57,223 nucleotides of DNA from Glaesserella parasuis (GTDB lineage Bacteria; Pseudomonadota; Gammaproteobacteria; Enterobacterales; Pasteurellaceae), in contig NZ_MUXW01000014.1 in the NCBI RefSeq assembly GCF_002015085.1, forward strand, positions 1 to 57,223. The letters are read 5' to 3'. Shown here piece by piece: positions 36,432-46,536 of the stretch. Position 1 is the stretch's first letter; every line of letters begins with the position of its first letter. Below the pieces are notes generated by a model, which was not told the origin of the DNA, ran no database searches, and worked only from the letters and a program-made list of their open reading frames with translations. The position numbers and the translations under genes are program-made.

Positions 36432-38765
36432 TTAATTGATATTAAACGCTTCAATATAAGGGAGAATTCCTTTTTTAAGCATCTTAGGCACGGTATGTTC
36501 ATAATTTCCATTAAATCTAACTTCAAAATTAATACCAAAACGATTATCATAGTAGAAATCGTTTATCGTATCGCTTTTCCCCATCGGAGTTGAAATCAAA
36601 TGTCTAGAAGTATAAAATTTTGCACTCCAACAACAAGTGCTATAATTTAAACCCAATTGACTCTCAACCGGTTTTTTTAAAGCAATATCTTGATAGTGGC
36701 TCATTACTATTGATAAATTATTGCTCAATGACCAAGCTATAATACCTCCAACTTGCTTAATATCCTGCCCATAGCGATTATCACTTAAATTTTGATCTAT
36801 ATAGTTTTTGCTTGCATAACGATAATTAAGCTGAATCACGTTATTATTTTTAGGCTTAAATTGTAATGAAACATTTGCTAACGATGTTTCGTTTAGACGT
36901 GTATCATATTGATAACTTCCATGCCAATTCCAGTTTGAATGAAATTTCCAGTTAGATTCTAATGACCAAGAAGATGAGTGTTTTGTATCGCTATTTAACG
37001 ACTCACTATCAACTCTTGAAGGAGATAAATATTGAATCTGTCCTGCACTAAAGTTAAATACTTCTTTTCCTGTTTTGTCGCTAAAAAATCGTGTAGTACC
37101 GCCTAACGTAACCTGATTAGCAGAGGCAATGCGGTCCAACCCACTATAACTACGCTCATTAAATAAAGAGTAATAATCCTGCTGCAATAAAACGGAGTCA
37201 TAACCTAAACCTAAATATTTAGGATTTCTAACTCCAATATTTCCTTGATTTTTATATGGACGATATAAATATTGTATTGTTGGCTCAAAAACTTGTGAAA
37301 ACCCATTAAACAAAGGTCTTTCCTTTTCCAAGACAGTTTTAAAATCCAACTTAAATTGAGGTAATACCCGGAGTATATGTGACTCTATCGGTATTACTTG
37401 TGCTTGCCCCATTTTCTGTAAATAATAGGTGGTATATAGCTTAGTTTCTAAAGCTAAACTTCCTAACCGGTTAACAAAAGGAACATTTAAACTAGGTTCT
37501 AAATGAAAACGCCACGCTGATGGCATGAGTTTATTTTGATTAACAAAATGCGCCATCTGCCCAAACATCTTGAAATCAACATCAGAAACTAAATTATTTT
37601 TATAGTAATTAAGCTCAATCTTTGGTAACACATGATAGGTAGTGCTATCATTTTCTACATAAAATGACTGAAATTTTTTTCCTGAAATAGAAAAATTATA
37701 ATCTGAATGATAGTACCCTAATTTAAACTGCTGTACCGCATAACCATCAGTACTATTCCCGTACATAGAATTAAAATCAGAAAAGTACCGACTATCACTA
37801 ACTCTTTTATAATCAACAGCTAATCTCCAATTATTAAAAAAACTCATATCATGTTGCCAAAATAGCATATAACGAGATTTACTATGATTTGCCCAATTTT
37901 CAAGTCGATCCTTACCTAAATATTCACCGGCTATTTTACCTTCTCCTAAATAAGTTAAATAACGCAGTTCAGGTGCAATCTGCCAACCACGTTTTGAATA
38001 GTATGTTGGTACAAATGTCATATCCATGTTAGAAGCAATATTCCAATATATTGGCTGTGCATATATATAACCATCTCGTCTTGAATGACCAACACTCGGA
38101 GCCAATAAACCAGAACGACGACGATCCCCTATTGGAAATTGCAAATAAGGAGAATAGAAAATAGGTATACCCAATACTTTAAAACGCGCATGCCATACTT
38201 CAGCATATTCCTCTTCAACATGCTGAACCATTTCATTAGCTTCAATAGCCCAGGAGTTATCATGAGGTAAACAAGCTGTAAAAGTTGCATTTTTCATTCG
38301 ACGGGCTTGTTCAGTTATCATGACTTCATCAGCAATACCTCTTCCTTGTCGATCAACTAAATGGTAATCGACCCTGCCTAACTGAGCATCATAGTTGTTC
38401 AAATTAATCTTTGCATTATTACCTATCGCATTAATGAAATTATCCCGATAATCGAATTTACCGATTAAATAAGCAAAACGCATCTGTTCGTTATTCTGTT
38501 CTACCTTAGCTTTTTCTGTAATAAGAGAACGATTACCTTGCTTAACACTAACTTCACCAAAATATGTTGCCTCAGAAGGATAATTCATTTCCATACGATC
38601 TGACTCAATATACACAGGTAGAAGAGTCTGATCACCTTGTATAATATCCCCCTGAAAAGTAGGAATTCCTTGTAAACATTGCATTCTCAAATCTGCTATT
38701 ACATATTGACTACAGCAAGCTGCAACAATAGCAATAGAAAGTAAACTATAGCGATATGGTTTCAT
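36432..38765 (-). CDS. lptD: LPS-assembly outer-membrane protein LptD
   Basis: A 777-residue protein with a signal peptide (1-24), an N-terminal beta-jellyroll (about 48-200) and a C-terminal beta-barrel that inserts LPS into the outer leaflet with LptE. The disulfide cysteines are retained: C30 (QCLQG), C165 (TACLPHDNSW) and the vicinal pair C711/C712 (STCCWSAKF). PIFYSPYLQFPIGDRRRSGLL is the conserved OstA block. Length fits the family (784 in E. coli). It lies 85 bases upstream of arcB with AT-rich spacers and no obvious operon partner. Confidence 0.93.
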   Translation of the reverse strand: MKPYRYSLLSIAIVAACCSQYVIADLRMQCLQGIPTFQGDIIQGDQTLLPVYIESDRMEMNYPSEATYFGEVSVKQGNRSLITEKAKVEQNNEQMRFAYLIGKFDYRDNFINAIGNNAKINLNNYDAQLGRVDYHLVDRQGRGIADEVMITEQARRMKNATFTACLPHDNSWAIEANEMVQHVEEEYAEVWHARFKVLGIPIFYSPYLQFPIGDRRRSGLLAPSVGHSRRDGYIYAQPIYWNIASNMDMTFVPTYYSKRGWQIAPELRYLTYLGEGKIAGEYLGKDRLENWANHSKSRYMLFWQHDMSFFNNWRLAVDYKRVSDSRYFSDFNSMYGNSTDGYAVQQFKLGYYHSDYNFSISGKKFQSFYVENDSTTYHVLPKIELNYYKNNLVSDVDFKMFGQMAHFVNQNKLMPSAWRFHLEPSLNVPFVNRLGSLALETKLYTTYYLQKMGQAQVIPIESHILRVLPQFKLDFKTVLEKERPLFNGFSQVFEPTIQYLYRPYKNQGNIGVRNPKYLGLGYDSVLLQQDYYSLFNERSYSGLDRIASANQVTLGGTTRFFSDKTGKEVFNFSAGQIQYLSPSRVDSESLNSDTKHSSSWSLESNWKFHSNWNWHGSYQYDTRLNETSLANVSLQFKPKNNNVIQLNYRYASKNYIDQNLSDNRYGQDIKQVGGIIAWSLSNNLSIVMSHYQDIALKKPVESQLGLNYSTCCWSAKFYTSRHLISTPMGKSDTINDFYYDNRFGINFEVRFNGNYEHTVPKMLKKGILPYIEAFNIN

Positions 38766-38832
38766 AATTTGATTCTACTCACATTTGTAAACAAATAAGC
38801 CTATGTAACTGCCTTATTTGCAAACATTATCA

Positions 38833-40200
38833 TTAAATGATTCTTGAAAATTGTTGTCGTTTTGCTTGTTGTCTTGAATAAATATCAAAGCACATACAGA
38901 TATTTCTGATCAATAAACGCCCTCGAGGCGAAACAACAATACCCTTTGCACCAATATCAAGCAAACCATCTTTTTCTAACGGTGCTAATAATAATAAATC
39001 CTCTGCAAAGTACTGATTAAAATCAATCTGATAATCTTGCTCAAAGCGGTCATATTCTAGCTTAAAATTACAAATTAGGGCTTTGATCACATCACGGCGT
39101 AAACAGTCATCTTTAGTCATACTCAAACCTTTGTGTAATGCAATACCACGCATTTCCACCTCGGTATAATACTGTTTCAGCTCTTTATGGTTTTGAGCGT
39201 AGCTATCCCCCAGTAAACTAATTGCCGATACCCCTAAGCCTAACAAATCCGCATCTTCTTGGGTAGTATAGCCTTGGAAATTACGGTGTAATTCCCCTTT
39301 TGCCTGAGCAATCGCCAATTCATCATTAGGCTTTGCAAAGTGATCCATACCGATAAATTTATAACCTGCGTTACCTAAAGTTTCAATCGTTTTCTGTAAA
39401 ATTTCGAGCTTCGTTTCAGGGGCTGGCAACATTTCATCTTTAATTTTGATTTGTGCTGCAAAACGACTTGGTAAATGAGCATAGTTAAACACGCTCATTC
39501 GATCAGGATTTAACTCAATCACACGGTCTAAGGTAAACATAAAACTTTCTACTGTTTGTTTCGGTAAACCGTAGATCAAATCAATATTAGTTGAGGTAAA
39601 ACCTAGCTCTCTTGCACGTTTCATTAAGGAAAAAATGAACTCTTCATCTTGCTCACGATTAACCAGCTTCTGAACTTCTTTATTGAAATCTTGGATCCCC
39701 ATACTAATTCGGTTAAACCCAATTTCACGCAAATGATCGAGCATTTCCAACTCAATCTCTCGCGGATCCATTTCAATACTGATTTCCGCATCATCGATTA
39801 CGTTAAAATGTTTGCGTAACATCGCCATTAGACGTAGCGACTGTTCTTCATCAAGATAGGTTGGCGTACCACCGCCCCAGTGGATTTGAGTTACTGTTCT
39901 ATCCTTAAATAAATCCGCACGGTATTTAATCTCTTTTTCTAAATAATCCAGATAAATATCGACTTTATGCTGGTGGCGTGTAATGATTTTATTACAAGCA
40001 CAGAAATAACAGAGTTTATGGCAAAATGGAATATGCACATAAAGTGAAAGTGGCTTATTAGGATAACGTGCAGCAGCAGCTTTGAAATCATCATCATTAT
40101 AAGACTCATTAAACTCTAACGCTGTTGGGTAAGAGGTATAGCGAGGTCCTGATTGATTATATTTTTGGATAAGATTAATATCCCAAATAATGTCTGTCAT
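38833..40200 (-). CDS. hemN: Oxygen-independent coproporphyrinogen III dehydrogenase
   Basis: A 455-residue radical-SAM enzyme that converts coproporphyrinogen III to protoporphyrinogen IX when oxygen is absent. HIPFCHKLCYFCACN carries the iron-sulfur cysteines C60, C64 and C67, with the extra C69 typical of HemN. GGGTPT, SIEMDPRE and the N-terminal YTSYPTA are also diagnostic. E. coli HemN is 457 residues. Its start is two bases after the DUF2489 gene, with no good Shine-Dalgarno, implying coupling. Confidence 0.95.
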   Translation of the reverse strand: MTDIIWDINLIQKYNQSGPRYTSYPTALEFNESYNDDDFKAAAARYPNKPLSLYVHIPFCHKLCYFCACNKIITRHQHKVDIYLDYLEKEIKYRADLFKDRTVTQIHWGGGTPTYLDEEQSLRLMAMLRKHFNVIDDAEISIEMDPREIELEMLDHLREIGFNRISMGIQDFNKEVQKLVNREQDEEFIFSLMKRARELGFTSTNIDLIYGLPKQTVESFMFTLDRVIELNPDRMSVFNYAHLPSRFAAQIKIKDEMLPAPETKLEILQKTIETLGNAGYKFIGMDHFAKPNDELAIAQAKGELHRNFQGYTTQEDADLLGLGVSAISLLGDSYAQNHKELKQYYTEVEMRGIALHKGLSMTKDDCLRRDVIKALICNFKLEYDRFEQDYQIDFNQYFAEDLLLLAPLEKDGLLDIGAKGIVVSPRGRLLIRNICMCFDIYSRQQAKRQQFSRII

Positions 40201-40202
40201 TG

Positions 40203-40655
40203 TTATTTTAACTCTTGTTTAAATTGCTCTATTTCGCTTAATAATTGATGAAGTTCTTGCTTAATCTGCTCAGATAACTCTGCCTCTTTTGATTCACGCT
40301 CTAAGTCAAGCCTCATTCGCTCATTACGTTTTAATTCCTTACGAGCCTCTAAAATTGGCATTGATTCAACCACTTGATACAATGACCACATTGCTGGATA
40401 TTGACTTAATTTTTTGCCTAGTACATCAAGTAATGGTTTTAATCGTAATACCCCTTCAGAAAAACCACATTGCTCAGCTAACATTGCTCGTCCAATGACA
40501 TCAATGCTCTCGATAATCGAACGATAGCGATTAAGTTGTGCCTCTTTTAACTGTTTTTTCTGTTTTTTTAATTTAAGCCATAAGGAAATTGCGTAACCTG
40601 CCATCGACAGCACAATCAAAATTGCCAAAATAATTAGAAAAAATCGCATCATCAT
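40203..40655 (-). CDS. DUF2489 membrane-anchored protein
   Basis: A 150-residue protein of unknown function. An N-terminal transmembrane helix (about 5-27) is followed by a charged, helical cytoplasmic region with coiled-coil character (KKQKKQLKEAQ and the C-terminal EAELSEQIKQELHQLL). The family sits between yihI and hemN in gammaproteobacteria. It lies two bases after yihI and two before hemN, a three-gene unit. Confidence 0.75.
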   Translation of the reverse strand: MMMRFFLIILAILIVLSMAGYAISLWLKLKKQKKQLKEAQLNRYRSIIESIDVIGRAMLAEQCGFSEGVLRLKPLLDVLGKKLSQYPAMWSLYQVVESMPILEARKELKRNERMRLDLERESKEAELSEQIKQELHQLLSEIEQFKQELK

Positions 40656-40657
40656 TT

Positions 40658-41230
40658 TTAACGGAAATTATTAATGTCCATCGTTTCAAATTGACGCAGC
40701 AAATCTTCTGATTCGTCTTCTTCATCTTGAATCCCTAACTCAGTCATTAATTCGTGAACGCGATCTAAACATTCATCAACAAATTTCTGATCTTGTGCAG
40801 ACAATGTTTTACCTGCTTCTAAATCGTCTAATAGCTGATTTAAACATTCATTATTTTCTAACTGTTCTAACTCTTGCTCTGGACTTAAACGAGGTTTCTC
40901 AACTTCAATTGGCACAGGTTTAATAACACGGTCTTTTTCTGGTTGATTAATAAATTCCACCATTAACGGCACTTTTTTACGGCTACCGATACGCGGATCT
41001 TTTACCTCTTTCTCTACTTTTTGTTTTTGCTCATTCCCTTCATTAGTGCGAGAGCCTGACGGCAAACCTTTATGTTTACGTTTTTTCTTTTCCTCACGCG
41101 CAGCTAAATCTAATTCATAACGTGTTGGTTTACGGCCCTTAGACACTTTTGCTTTAGGTTGTAAGGGTTTATCTGCCTTTCTTGCAGGCATAATGTCGGT
41201 AAGACGACGACTTTTCTTTTGACGACTCAT
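40658..41230 (-). CDS. yihI: Der GTPase-activating protein YihI
   Basis: A 190-residue protein that stimulates GTP hydrolysis by the ribosome-assembly GTPase Der. The basic disordered N-terminus (SRQKKSRR, GRKPTRYELD, REEKKKRKHKGLPSGSR) and the acidic C-terminal domain (NNECLNQLLDDLEAGKTLS, FVDECLDRVHELMTELG) are the family layout. yihI next to hemN is conserved in E. coli. Confidence 0.9.
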   Translation of the reverse strand: MSRQKKSRRLTDIMPARKADKPLQPKAKVSKGRKPTRYELDLAAREEKKKRKHKGLPSGSRTNEGNEQKQKVEKEVKDPRIGSRKKVPLMVEFINQPEKDRVIKPVPIEVEKPRLSPEQELEQLENNECLNQLLDDLEAGKTLSAQDQKFVDECLDRVHELMTELGIQDEEDESEDLLRQFETMDINNFR

Positions 41231-41327
41231 AATGTAATTAGTGAATAAAAATAAATTCAGATTGTATCACTAACTGGAAAAAATAGAAAAGGGTGATATA
41301 AATCAATCCATGCCTATACTCAGGAAT

Positions 41328-42038
41328 TTAATTATTTTTTATCATCTTCATCTGTGAAGGTTCCAAGGTTGTCGCCTCTTTCCCTAACAATAAACTCACC
41401 GCCATCGCACTTCGTGCAAAAAATTCACGAATCCGCACTTTATAGTGAGCATCTGGATATTTTGCCGTAAAACAGACCGCTTCAATTTGGTGAAATTTTG
41501 CAATGAATAAGGCTCGTTCACAATGAAACTGCTGAGAAATGATGATAAAGGGTTGTAATTGAAACACTTTATCCGCCCGAATAATCGAATCTAACGTATT
41601 ATAACCAGCATAATCCTGTCTAATTCGCTGCCACGGAATCCCCATTTGGCGTAAATCATGGGTCATCATTTTGGGCTCATTATAGTAAGCGGTCTTATTA
41701 TCACCGCTAACTAATAAATAATTGACCTTGTTATGCTCAAATACCGCTTTAGCTGCATCTAAACGATATTTGTAGTAAAGATTAGGCGAGCCTGACGGAT
41801 AATATTTTGCGGTTCCCAGAACCAACGCATATTCCCGTTGGGGTAATTGTCGTACATCAATATAAATTTGATCTCGCACCCAATAGCCTGTTGCAAAATC
41901 AATAGCAAACATCAGCAAAAAAAGAGGAAAGCACAATCCCAATATGCCTTTCATCAGCCAAATGCTTACGCGAGCTACCCAACGTCTCCCCGTTGTTTTT
42001 GCTGTCGATTGCTCTGTTTGAGATTGTTCCGCCATCAT
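41328..42038 (-). CDS. sanA: SanA/YdcF-family envelope protein
   Basis: A 236-residue DUF218 protein with one N-terminal transmembrane helix (about 30-50) and a periplasmic domain. ALVLGTAKYYPSGSPNLYYKYR, LLVSGDN, DYAGYNTLDSI and ISQQFHCERALFIA match E. coli SanA, which is needed for vancomycin exclusion at high temperature. The enzyme activity, if any, is unknown. Two consecutive ATGs (42038, 42035) abut the stop of the upstream transporter gene. Confidence 0.88.
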   Translation of the reverse strand: MMAEQSQTEQSTAKTTGRRWVARVSIWLMKGILGLCFPLFLLMFAIDFATGYWVRDQIYIDVRQLPQREYALVLGTAKYYPSGSPNLYYKYRLDAAKAVFEHNKVNYLLVSGDNKTAYYNEPKMMTHDLRQMGIPWQRIRQDYAGYNTLDSIIRADKVFQLQPFIIISQQFHCERALFIAKFHQIEAVCFTAKYPDAHYKVRIREFFARSAMAVSLLLGKEATTLEPSQMKMIKNN

Positions 42039-42932
42039 CTACTTCTGCTGAGATTGTTTCGCTTCGGCGTGTGTAATATACATCGTCGCCCCAATAATAA
42101 TTGCTGCCCCTAACCATAGCTTACCTGGCGGCACCCAGTTAAAGACAAGCCAACCTGCCAAAACGTTCAATGGCAACTTAATAAAATCAAAAGGTTGAAT
42201 ATAAGAAGCATCGGCCAAACTATAGGCTTTAGCGACAGCAAGCTGTGCCAATGCGGTAAAAAATCCCAATAAAATTAAGAAACCAAAATCACTAAATGAT
42301 GGCAAACTAAATCCTTCAGGGCTTAAATTCGTCAATGCGATCAACAAGTTAAATGGGGTAATTAAAATAAATAGATAGGCTACCATTGTGGTTGGCGAAT
42401 CTTCGCTAGAGAGCTTTTTCACCATCAACGAATAACACGCCCAGAAAAATGCGGCAGCAACAGGCAATAACACCACCCACTCAAAATTTTCTGACCAAGG
42501 TTCTAAAATAATCATCGCCCCCACAAATCCCAAGAAGGTCGCAATCCAGCGTTTTGTATCCACCTTCTCTTTCAAAAACAGCCCTGAGCCAATAGTCACA
42601 AACAGAGGCGATGTCATCAACAACGCAATCCCCTGCCAAATGGGAATAGGATAAGCTAAAGCCATTGTCCAACACTGAATACCGATTGCCGACAAAAACA
42701 CCCGAAAACAGTGCATACCAAAATGCTTCGTCCTCAACGACTGAAAAAAGCCCATATTTGCCATACTTGGCATTAAAAAGACAAAAGCAACAAGGTATTG
42801 CACCAGAGCAATAACACTGGCATCAATTGTTGAAACGGAAGTTAATTTAGGAATAAGCGTATTGACACAAGCAAATAAAAAGCCTGCGGTAATAATTGCA
42901 ATAGCGCCTTTGACGGGGTGGTGATGTGACAT
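42039..42932 (-). CDS. DMT-superfamily (EamA/RhaT) membrane transporter
   Basis: A 297-residue protein with ten predicted transmembrane helices in two EamA repeats. The first includes NTLIPKLTSVSTIDASVIALVQYLVAF and the second AAFFWACYSLMVKKLS. Such proteins export metabolites or amino acids; the substrate cannot be told from sequence. The stop touches the sanA start, so the two are probably one transcript. The 250-base gap upstream is shared with the dead dms operon and is AT-rich. Confidence 0.82.
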   Translation of the reverse strand: MSHHHPVKGAIAIITAGFLFACVNTLIPKLTSVSTIDASVIALVQYLVAFVFLMPSMANMGFFQSLRTKHFGMHCFRVFLSAIGIQCWTMALAYPIPIWQGIALLMTSPLFVTIGSGLFLKEKVDTKRWIATFLGFVGAMIILEPWSENFEWVVLLPVAAAFFWACYSLMVKKLSSEDSPTTMVAYLFILITPFNLLIALTNLSPEGFSLPSFSDFGFLILLGFFTALAQLAVAKAYSLADASYIQPFDFIKLPLNVLAGWLVFNWVPPGKLWLGAAIIIGATMYITHAEAKQSQQK

Positions 42933-43091
42933 AACTACTTAAAAATGAAAACAAAATAAGCCACTAGCATAGCCGAGCTATAATAAATTGCAAGTTTGAT
43001 TTTCAGGTTACACATTACCAATCGATACATAACATAGTAAATAACGTAATAATCTCAACCTAAAGCGTTATCGTCTAACTTCCTGAGCAAT

Positions 43092-43105
43092 TTGATAATC
43101 GTCAA
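43092..43105 (+). promoter_or_regulatory. FNR-like site upstream of the dms remnant
   Basis: TTGATaatcGTCAA matches the FNR dyad TTGATnnnnATCAA with one mismatch, 78 bases before the dmsA ATG. Typical for anaerobic DMSO reductase operons. Confidence 0.6.
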
Positions 43106-43182
43106 AACTTCATCAACGGAAATCTCTATATTCCCTACGAACGACTTAATCGGGTCAATTTTCTATTTTGTGAGGAAATTAT

Positions 43183-43479
43183 ATGAAACATCAATCAGAC
43201 AGCAGCCATTTTTCGGCAGAACGACGTTCGTTTCTCAAAGGTGGTGCTGCGTTAAGTGGGGCGGCACTTGCAGCAAGTGCTGTTCAAATTCCAATTGCAA
43301 AAGCTAATCCAAAACCAACCGCTTCTACAGCGAATGAAAAACTTGTTTGGAGTGCTTGTACCGTAAACTGCCACAGCCGTTGCCCGTTGCGTATGCACGT
43401 TCAAGATGGAGTGATTAAATATGTAGAAACTGATAATCTTGGTTTAGACAATTACGGCGATTTCCACCAAGTGCGTGCT
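43183..43479 (+). pseudogene. dmsA: dmsA' (DMSO reductase catalytic subunit), N-terminal fragment
   Basis: Good ribosome site (GAGGAAAT) and a twin-arginine signal ERRSFLKGGAALSG, then KLVWSACTVNCHSRCPLRMHVQDG, the iron-sulfur cluster region of DmsA. After DFHQVRA (43479) the DmsA sequence ends abruptly; the frame runs on through 20 unrelated residues to a stop at 43542. About 100 of roughly 800 codons remain, so no enzyme can be made, though an exportable peptide could be. Confidence 0.9.
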
Positions 43480-43481
43480 TA

Positions 43482-44045
43482 CCGCTTGTTAGCTTTGTTT
43501 CATCTATTGAACACAAACTACCAACAGCGTGGCAACCGTTAGGGCGTGTAGTGGTTGCTATTTCAGGTTTAATTTTTATCGGGGCAATGGCAAAACTCTA
43601 CCTAATCCCAACTGTGCCAACGTGGAATAGCGTCCATACGCCAGTATCGTTTTTCTTAACGGTTATATTAGCTGGTTCTGCTTTGGCAGTCGGCTTATTA
43701 CAAGCGGTACGTTGCGGTGAGTATTTACAAAAAACCTTGGTTGGTATTGCAATCGTTGGGGCGATTGCCACTGCAATTAGCACCTACTTGAACTATCAAT
43801 ATCTCTTAGGGGTAAAAACGGCGATATTCACTGCATTAGATCTCGTACCTGATTATCTCACTATCACCTTTATCCACTTTGGATTGATTATTGTCGATAT
43901 TGTCTTATTGCTAGTAGCACTGAAAAAACGCACTACACTCATCAGCTTCAGCGGATTTGCGTTAATCCTGATCGGCGAATTACTTGGTAGAACCTTGTTT
44001 TACGGATTACATATGACGGTAGGATTGAAAGCGTTAGGGGGCTAA
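43482..44045 (+). pseudogene. dmsC: 'dmsC (DMSO reductase membrane anchor), C-terminal fragment
   Basis: From about 43482, in a different frame from dmsA', the sequence reads VSSIEHKLPTAWQPLGRVVVAISGLIFIGAMAKLYLIPT and continues through four to five transmembrane helices to GLHMTVGLKALGG, the DmsC C-terminal half. All of dmsB, most of dmsA and the start of dmsC are deleted. The longest ORF begins at an internal GTG (43551) and lacks a translation signal. Confidence 0.88.
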
Positions 44046-44069
44046 CTTATATAGCATTTCTTTCACTTC

Positions 44070-44091
44070 CCTTCCCTCTTACGAGGGAAGG
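44070..44091. other. Hairpin after the dms remnant
   Basis: CCTTCCCTC-TTAC-GAGGGAAGG, a perfect 9-bp stem. No T-run on either side, so not a convincing terminator. The rest of 44092-44226 shows nothing I recognise. Confidence 0.5.
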
Positions 44092-44226
44092 TGGAATAGC
44101 ATAACCTGATAACATGTCAAAGATACTTGAATTAAACAAGAAAAATTTGACAGAAGCAAAGGCAAAGTGAGATGGTGGTAAGAACGCTCCAAATTACTTT
44201 GTCATCGTCCCGACCAAAAAAGTAGA

Positions 44227-46536
44227 TTACTTCTTCCACCCCTTCAACGCATCTGCAAAAGCATTGTTGCCAAAACTTTGACGTTCAGACTTTTGCGAGC
44301 GGTCGGATTTGCCAAACTCTTTGCGTTTCTCACCGCTTGTATCACGTTTATCCGTTGGCTTATCGTCCAAACGCATCGTTAAGGCAATACGTTTACGAGC
44401 CACATCAACTTCTAATACCTTCACTTTGACTACGTCACCCGTTTTCACCACTTGGTGCGGATCTTCAACAAAGCTGTTCGACAACATTGAAATATGCACT
44501 AAACCGTCTTGATGAACGCCAATATCCACAAACGCCCCGAAGTTCGTTACGTTAGTGACAGTGCCTTCTAAAATCATACCGACTTTCAAATCGCTGATTT
44601 CTTCTACGCCGTCCATAAAGATCGCCGTTTTGAACTCACCACGAGGGTCACGCCCTGGCTTTTCAAGCTCTTTGAAAATATCGTTTACCGTTGGCAAGCC
44701 AAACTGTTCATCAACAAAATCTTTGGCGTTCAAACTATGAATTTTCGTTGAGTTACCCATCAACTCACCCAAGGTAGAAGCGGTTGCCTGTAAGATTTTT
44801 TCCACCACAGGATAAGCTTCTGGGTGAACACTTGAGGCATCAAGCGGATTTTTTCCACCTAAAATTCGCATAAAGCCAGCACACTGCTCAAAGGCTTTTG
44901 GTCCTAAGCGAGCAACTTTTTTCAGGTCAGAACGAGAATTAAAACGCCCATTTTCATCACGGTAAGCCACGATATTTTGAGCCAAGGTTTTCGTCATACC
45001 CGCCACACGCGCAAGCAATGGTGCAGAAGCGGTATTTAAGTCCACGCCTACCGCATTTACACAATCTTCGACCACCGCATCAAGTTTACGCGCCAGTTGC
45101 GACTGATTGACATCGTGCTGATATTGCCCTACACCAATCGCTTTAGGTTCAATTTTCACCAATTCCGCCAACGGATCTTGCAAACGGCGAGCAATCGACA
45201 CTGCACCACGCAAGGATACATCAAGTTCAGGGAACTCCGCCGCCGCTAATTCTGAAGCCGAATAAACCGATGCCCCTGCCTCACTTACCACCACAGTTTG
45301 CGGTTTATTCTCTTTGATCTCTTTAATCACTTCTTTGGCAAAACGCTCCGTTTCACGAGAAGCCGTGCCGTTACCAATCGCAATTAAATCAACATTATGC
45401 TGTTTAATCAGCTTATAAATGGTCACCATTGCAACGTCCATCTGTCCCGTATGAGGATAAATCGTGGCGGTATCCAATAATTTACCCGTATTATCGACCA
45501 CAGCCACTTTCACTCCAGTACGCAAACCTGGGTCTAATCCCATCGTATTTCTTGCCCCTGCAGGTGCAGCCATTAATAATGCGGATAAATTACGTGCAAA
45601 CACATCAATCGCTTCTTCTTCCGCTTTTTCTCGCAATGCCCCCATTAATTCCGTTTCAAGGTGCAACAAGGCTTTGATTTTCCATGTCCACGCAATCACC
45701 TGCGAACGCCAGCTGTCTGCCGGTTGCTGACGAAGTTGTACGCCTAAATGCTCACGAATAATCTCTTCACAATAACTTGAACGGCTACCTTCTTCCGCAT
45801 CAGGATCGGCATTCAAATTGAGCGACAAAATACCCTCATTACGCCCACGGAACATCGCTAAGGCACGATGTGACGGCACATTTTTCAACGGCTCACTGTG
45901 AGCAAAATAGTCACGGAATTTCTCGCCTTCTTCTTCCTTACCGTCAATCACCTTGGCTTCAAGGGTGGCATTAGCGATCAGATATTGACGTAATTTTGCA
46001 AGCAGATCTGCATCTTCGGAAAAACGTTCCATCAAAATATATCTTGCCCCATCAAGTGCAGATTTCACATCTGCCACACCTTTTTCTGCGTCCACATAGG
46101 CTTCAGCGACTGTTTCAGGCACTTGGCTAGGATCGTTCCAAAGACTATCCGCCAACGGCTCAAGCCCTGCTTCAATCGCAATTTGCCCACGAGTACGGCG
46201 TTTTGGTTTATACGGCAAATAGAGATCTTCAAGCTCCGTTTTACTCTGCGTTTGTTCAATTTTCTCACGCAGTTCATCGGTGAGCTTGCCTTGCTCTTCA
46301 ATGGATTTCAAAATAGTTTGACGGCGGTCGTTTAGCTCACGCAAATAGAGTAAACGAGTTTCAAAATGGCGAAGTTGAGTATCGTCTAATCCGCCTGTGA
46401 CTTCTTTACGATAACGAGCGATAAACGGAATGGTATTTCCTTCATCAAGTAAAGTCATCGCTGCAAAAATTTGTTCAGATCGCACCGCTAACTCTGCGGC
46501 AATAATTTGGCTGATTTGGTGGTTGAGTTCTGTCAT
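44227..46536 (-). CDS. tex: Transcription accessory protein Tex
   Basis: A 769-residue nucleic-acid-binding protein. Order: an N-terminal helical region, a YqgF/RNase H-like domain (LDPGLRTGVKVAVVD), tandem helix-hairpin-helix motifs (NTASAPLLARVAGMTKTLAQNIV, FNSRSDLKKVARLGPKAFEQ) and a C-terminal S1 domain (GMILEGTVTNVTNFGAFVDI), then a basic tail. The family binds RNA and affects transcription of virulence genes in several pathogens; its biochemical role is not settled. Length is normal (773 in E. coli YhgF). Confidence 0.94.
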   Translation of the reverse strand: MTELNHQISQIIAAELAVRSEQIFAAMTLLDEGNTIPFIARYRKEVTGGLDDTQLRHFETRLLYLRELNDRRQTILKSIEEQGKLTDELREKIEQTQSKTELEDLYLPYKPKRRTRGQIAIEAGLEPLADSLWNDPSQVPETVAEAYVDAEKGVADVKSALDGARYILMERFSEDADLLAKLRQYLIANATLEAKVIDGKEEEGEKFRDYFAHSEPLKNVPSHRALAMFRGRNEGILSLNLNADPDAEEGSRSSYCEEIIREHLGVQLRQQPADSWRSQVIAWTWKIKALLHLETELMGALREKAEEEAIDVFARNLSALLMAAPAGARNTMGLDPGLRTGVKVAVVDNTGKLLDTATIYPHTGQMDVAMVTIYKLIKQHNVDLIAIGNGTASRETERFAKEVIKEIKENKPQTVVVSEAGASVYSASELAAAEFPELDVSLRGAVSIARRLQDPLAELVKIEPKAIGVGQYQHDVNQSQLARKLDAVVEDCVNAVGVDLNTASAPLLARVAGMTKTLAQNIVAYRDENGRFNSRSDLKKVARLGPKAFEQCAGFMRILGGKNPLDASSVHPEAYPVVEKILQATASTLGELMGNSTKIHSLNAKDFVDEQFGLPTVNDIFKELEKPGRDPRGEFKTAIFMDGVEEISDLKVGMILEGTVTNVTNFGAFVDIGVHQDGLVHISMLSNSFVEDPHQVVKTGDVVKVKVLEVDVARKRIALTMRLDDKPTDKRDTSGEKRKEFGKSDRSQKSERQSFGNNAFADALKGWKK

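Noticed and set aside
44092..44226. Possible gene remnant downstream of dmsC
   Set aside because: No frame gives a recognisable protein in either direction.
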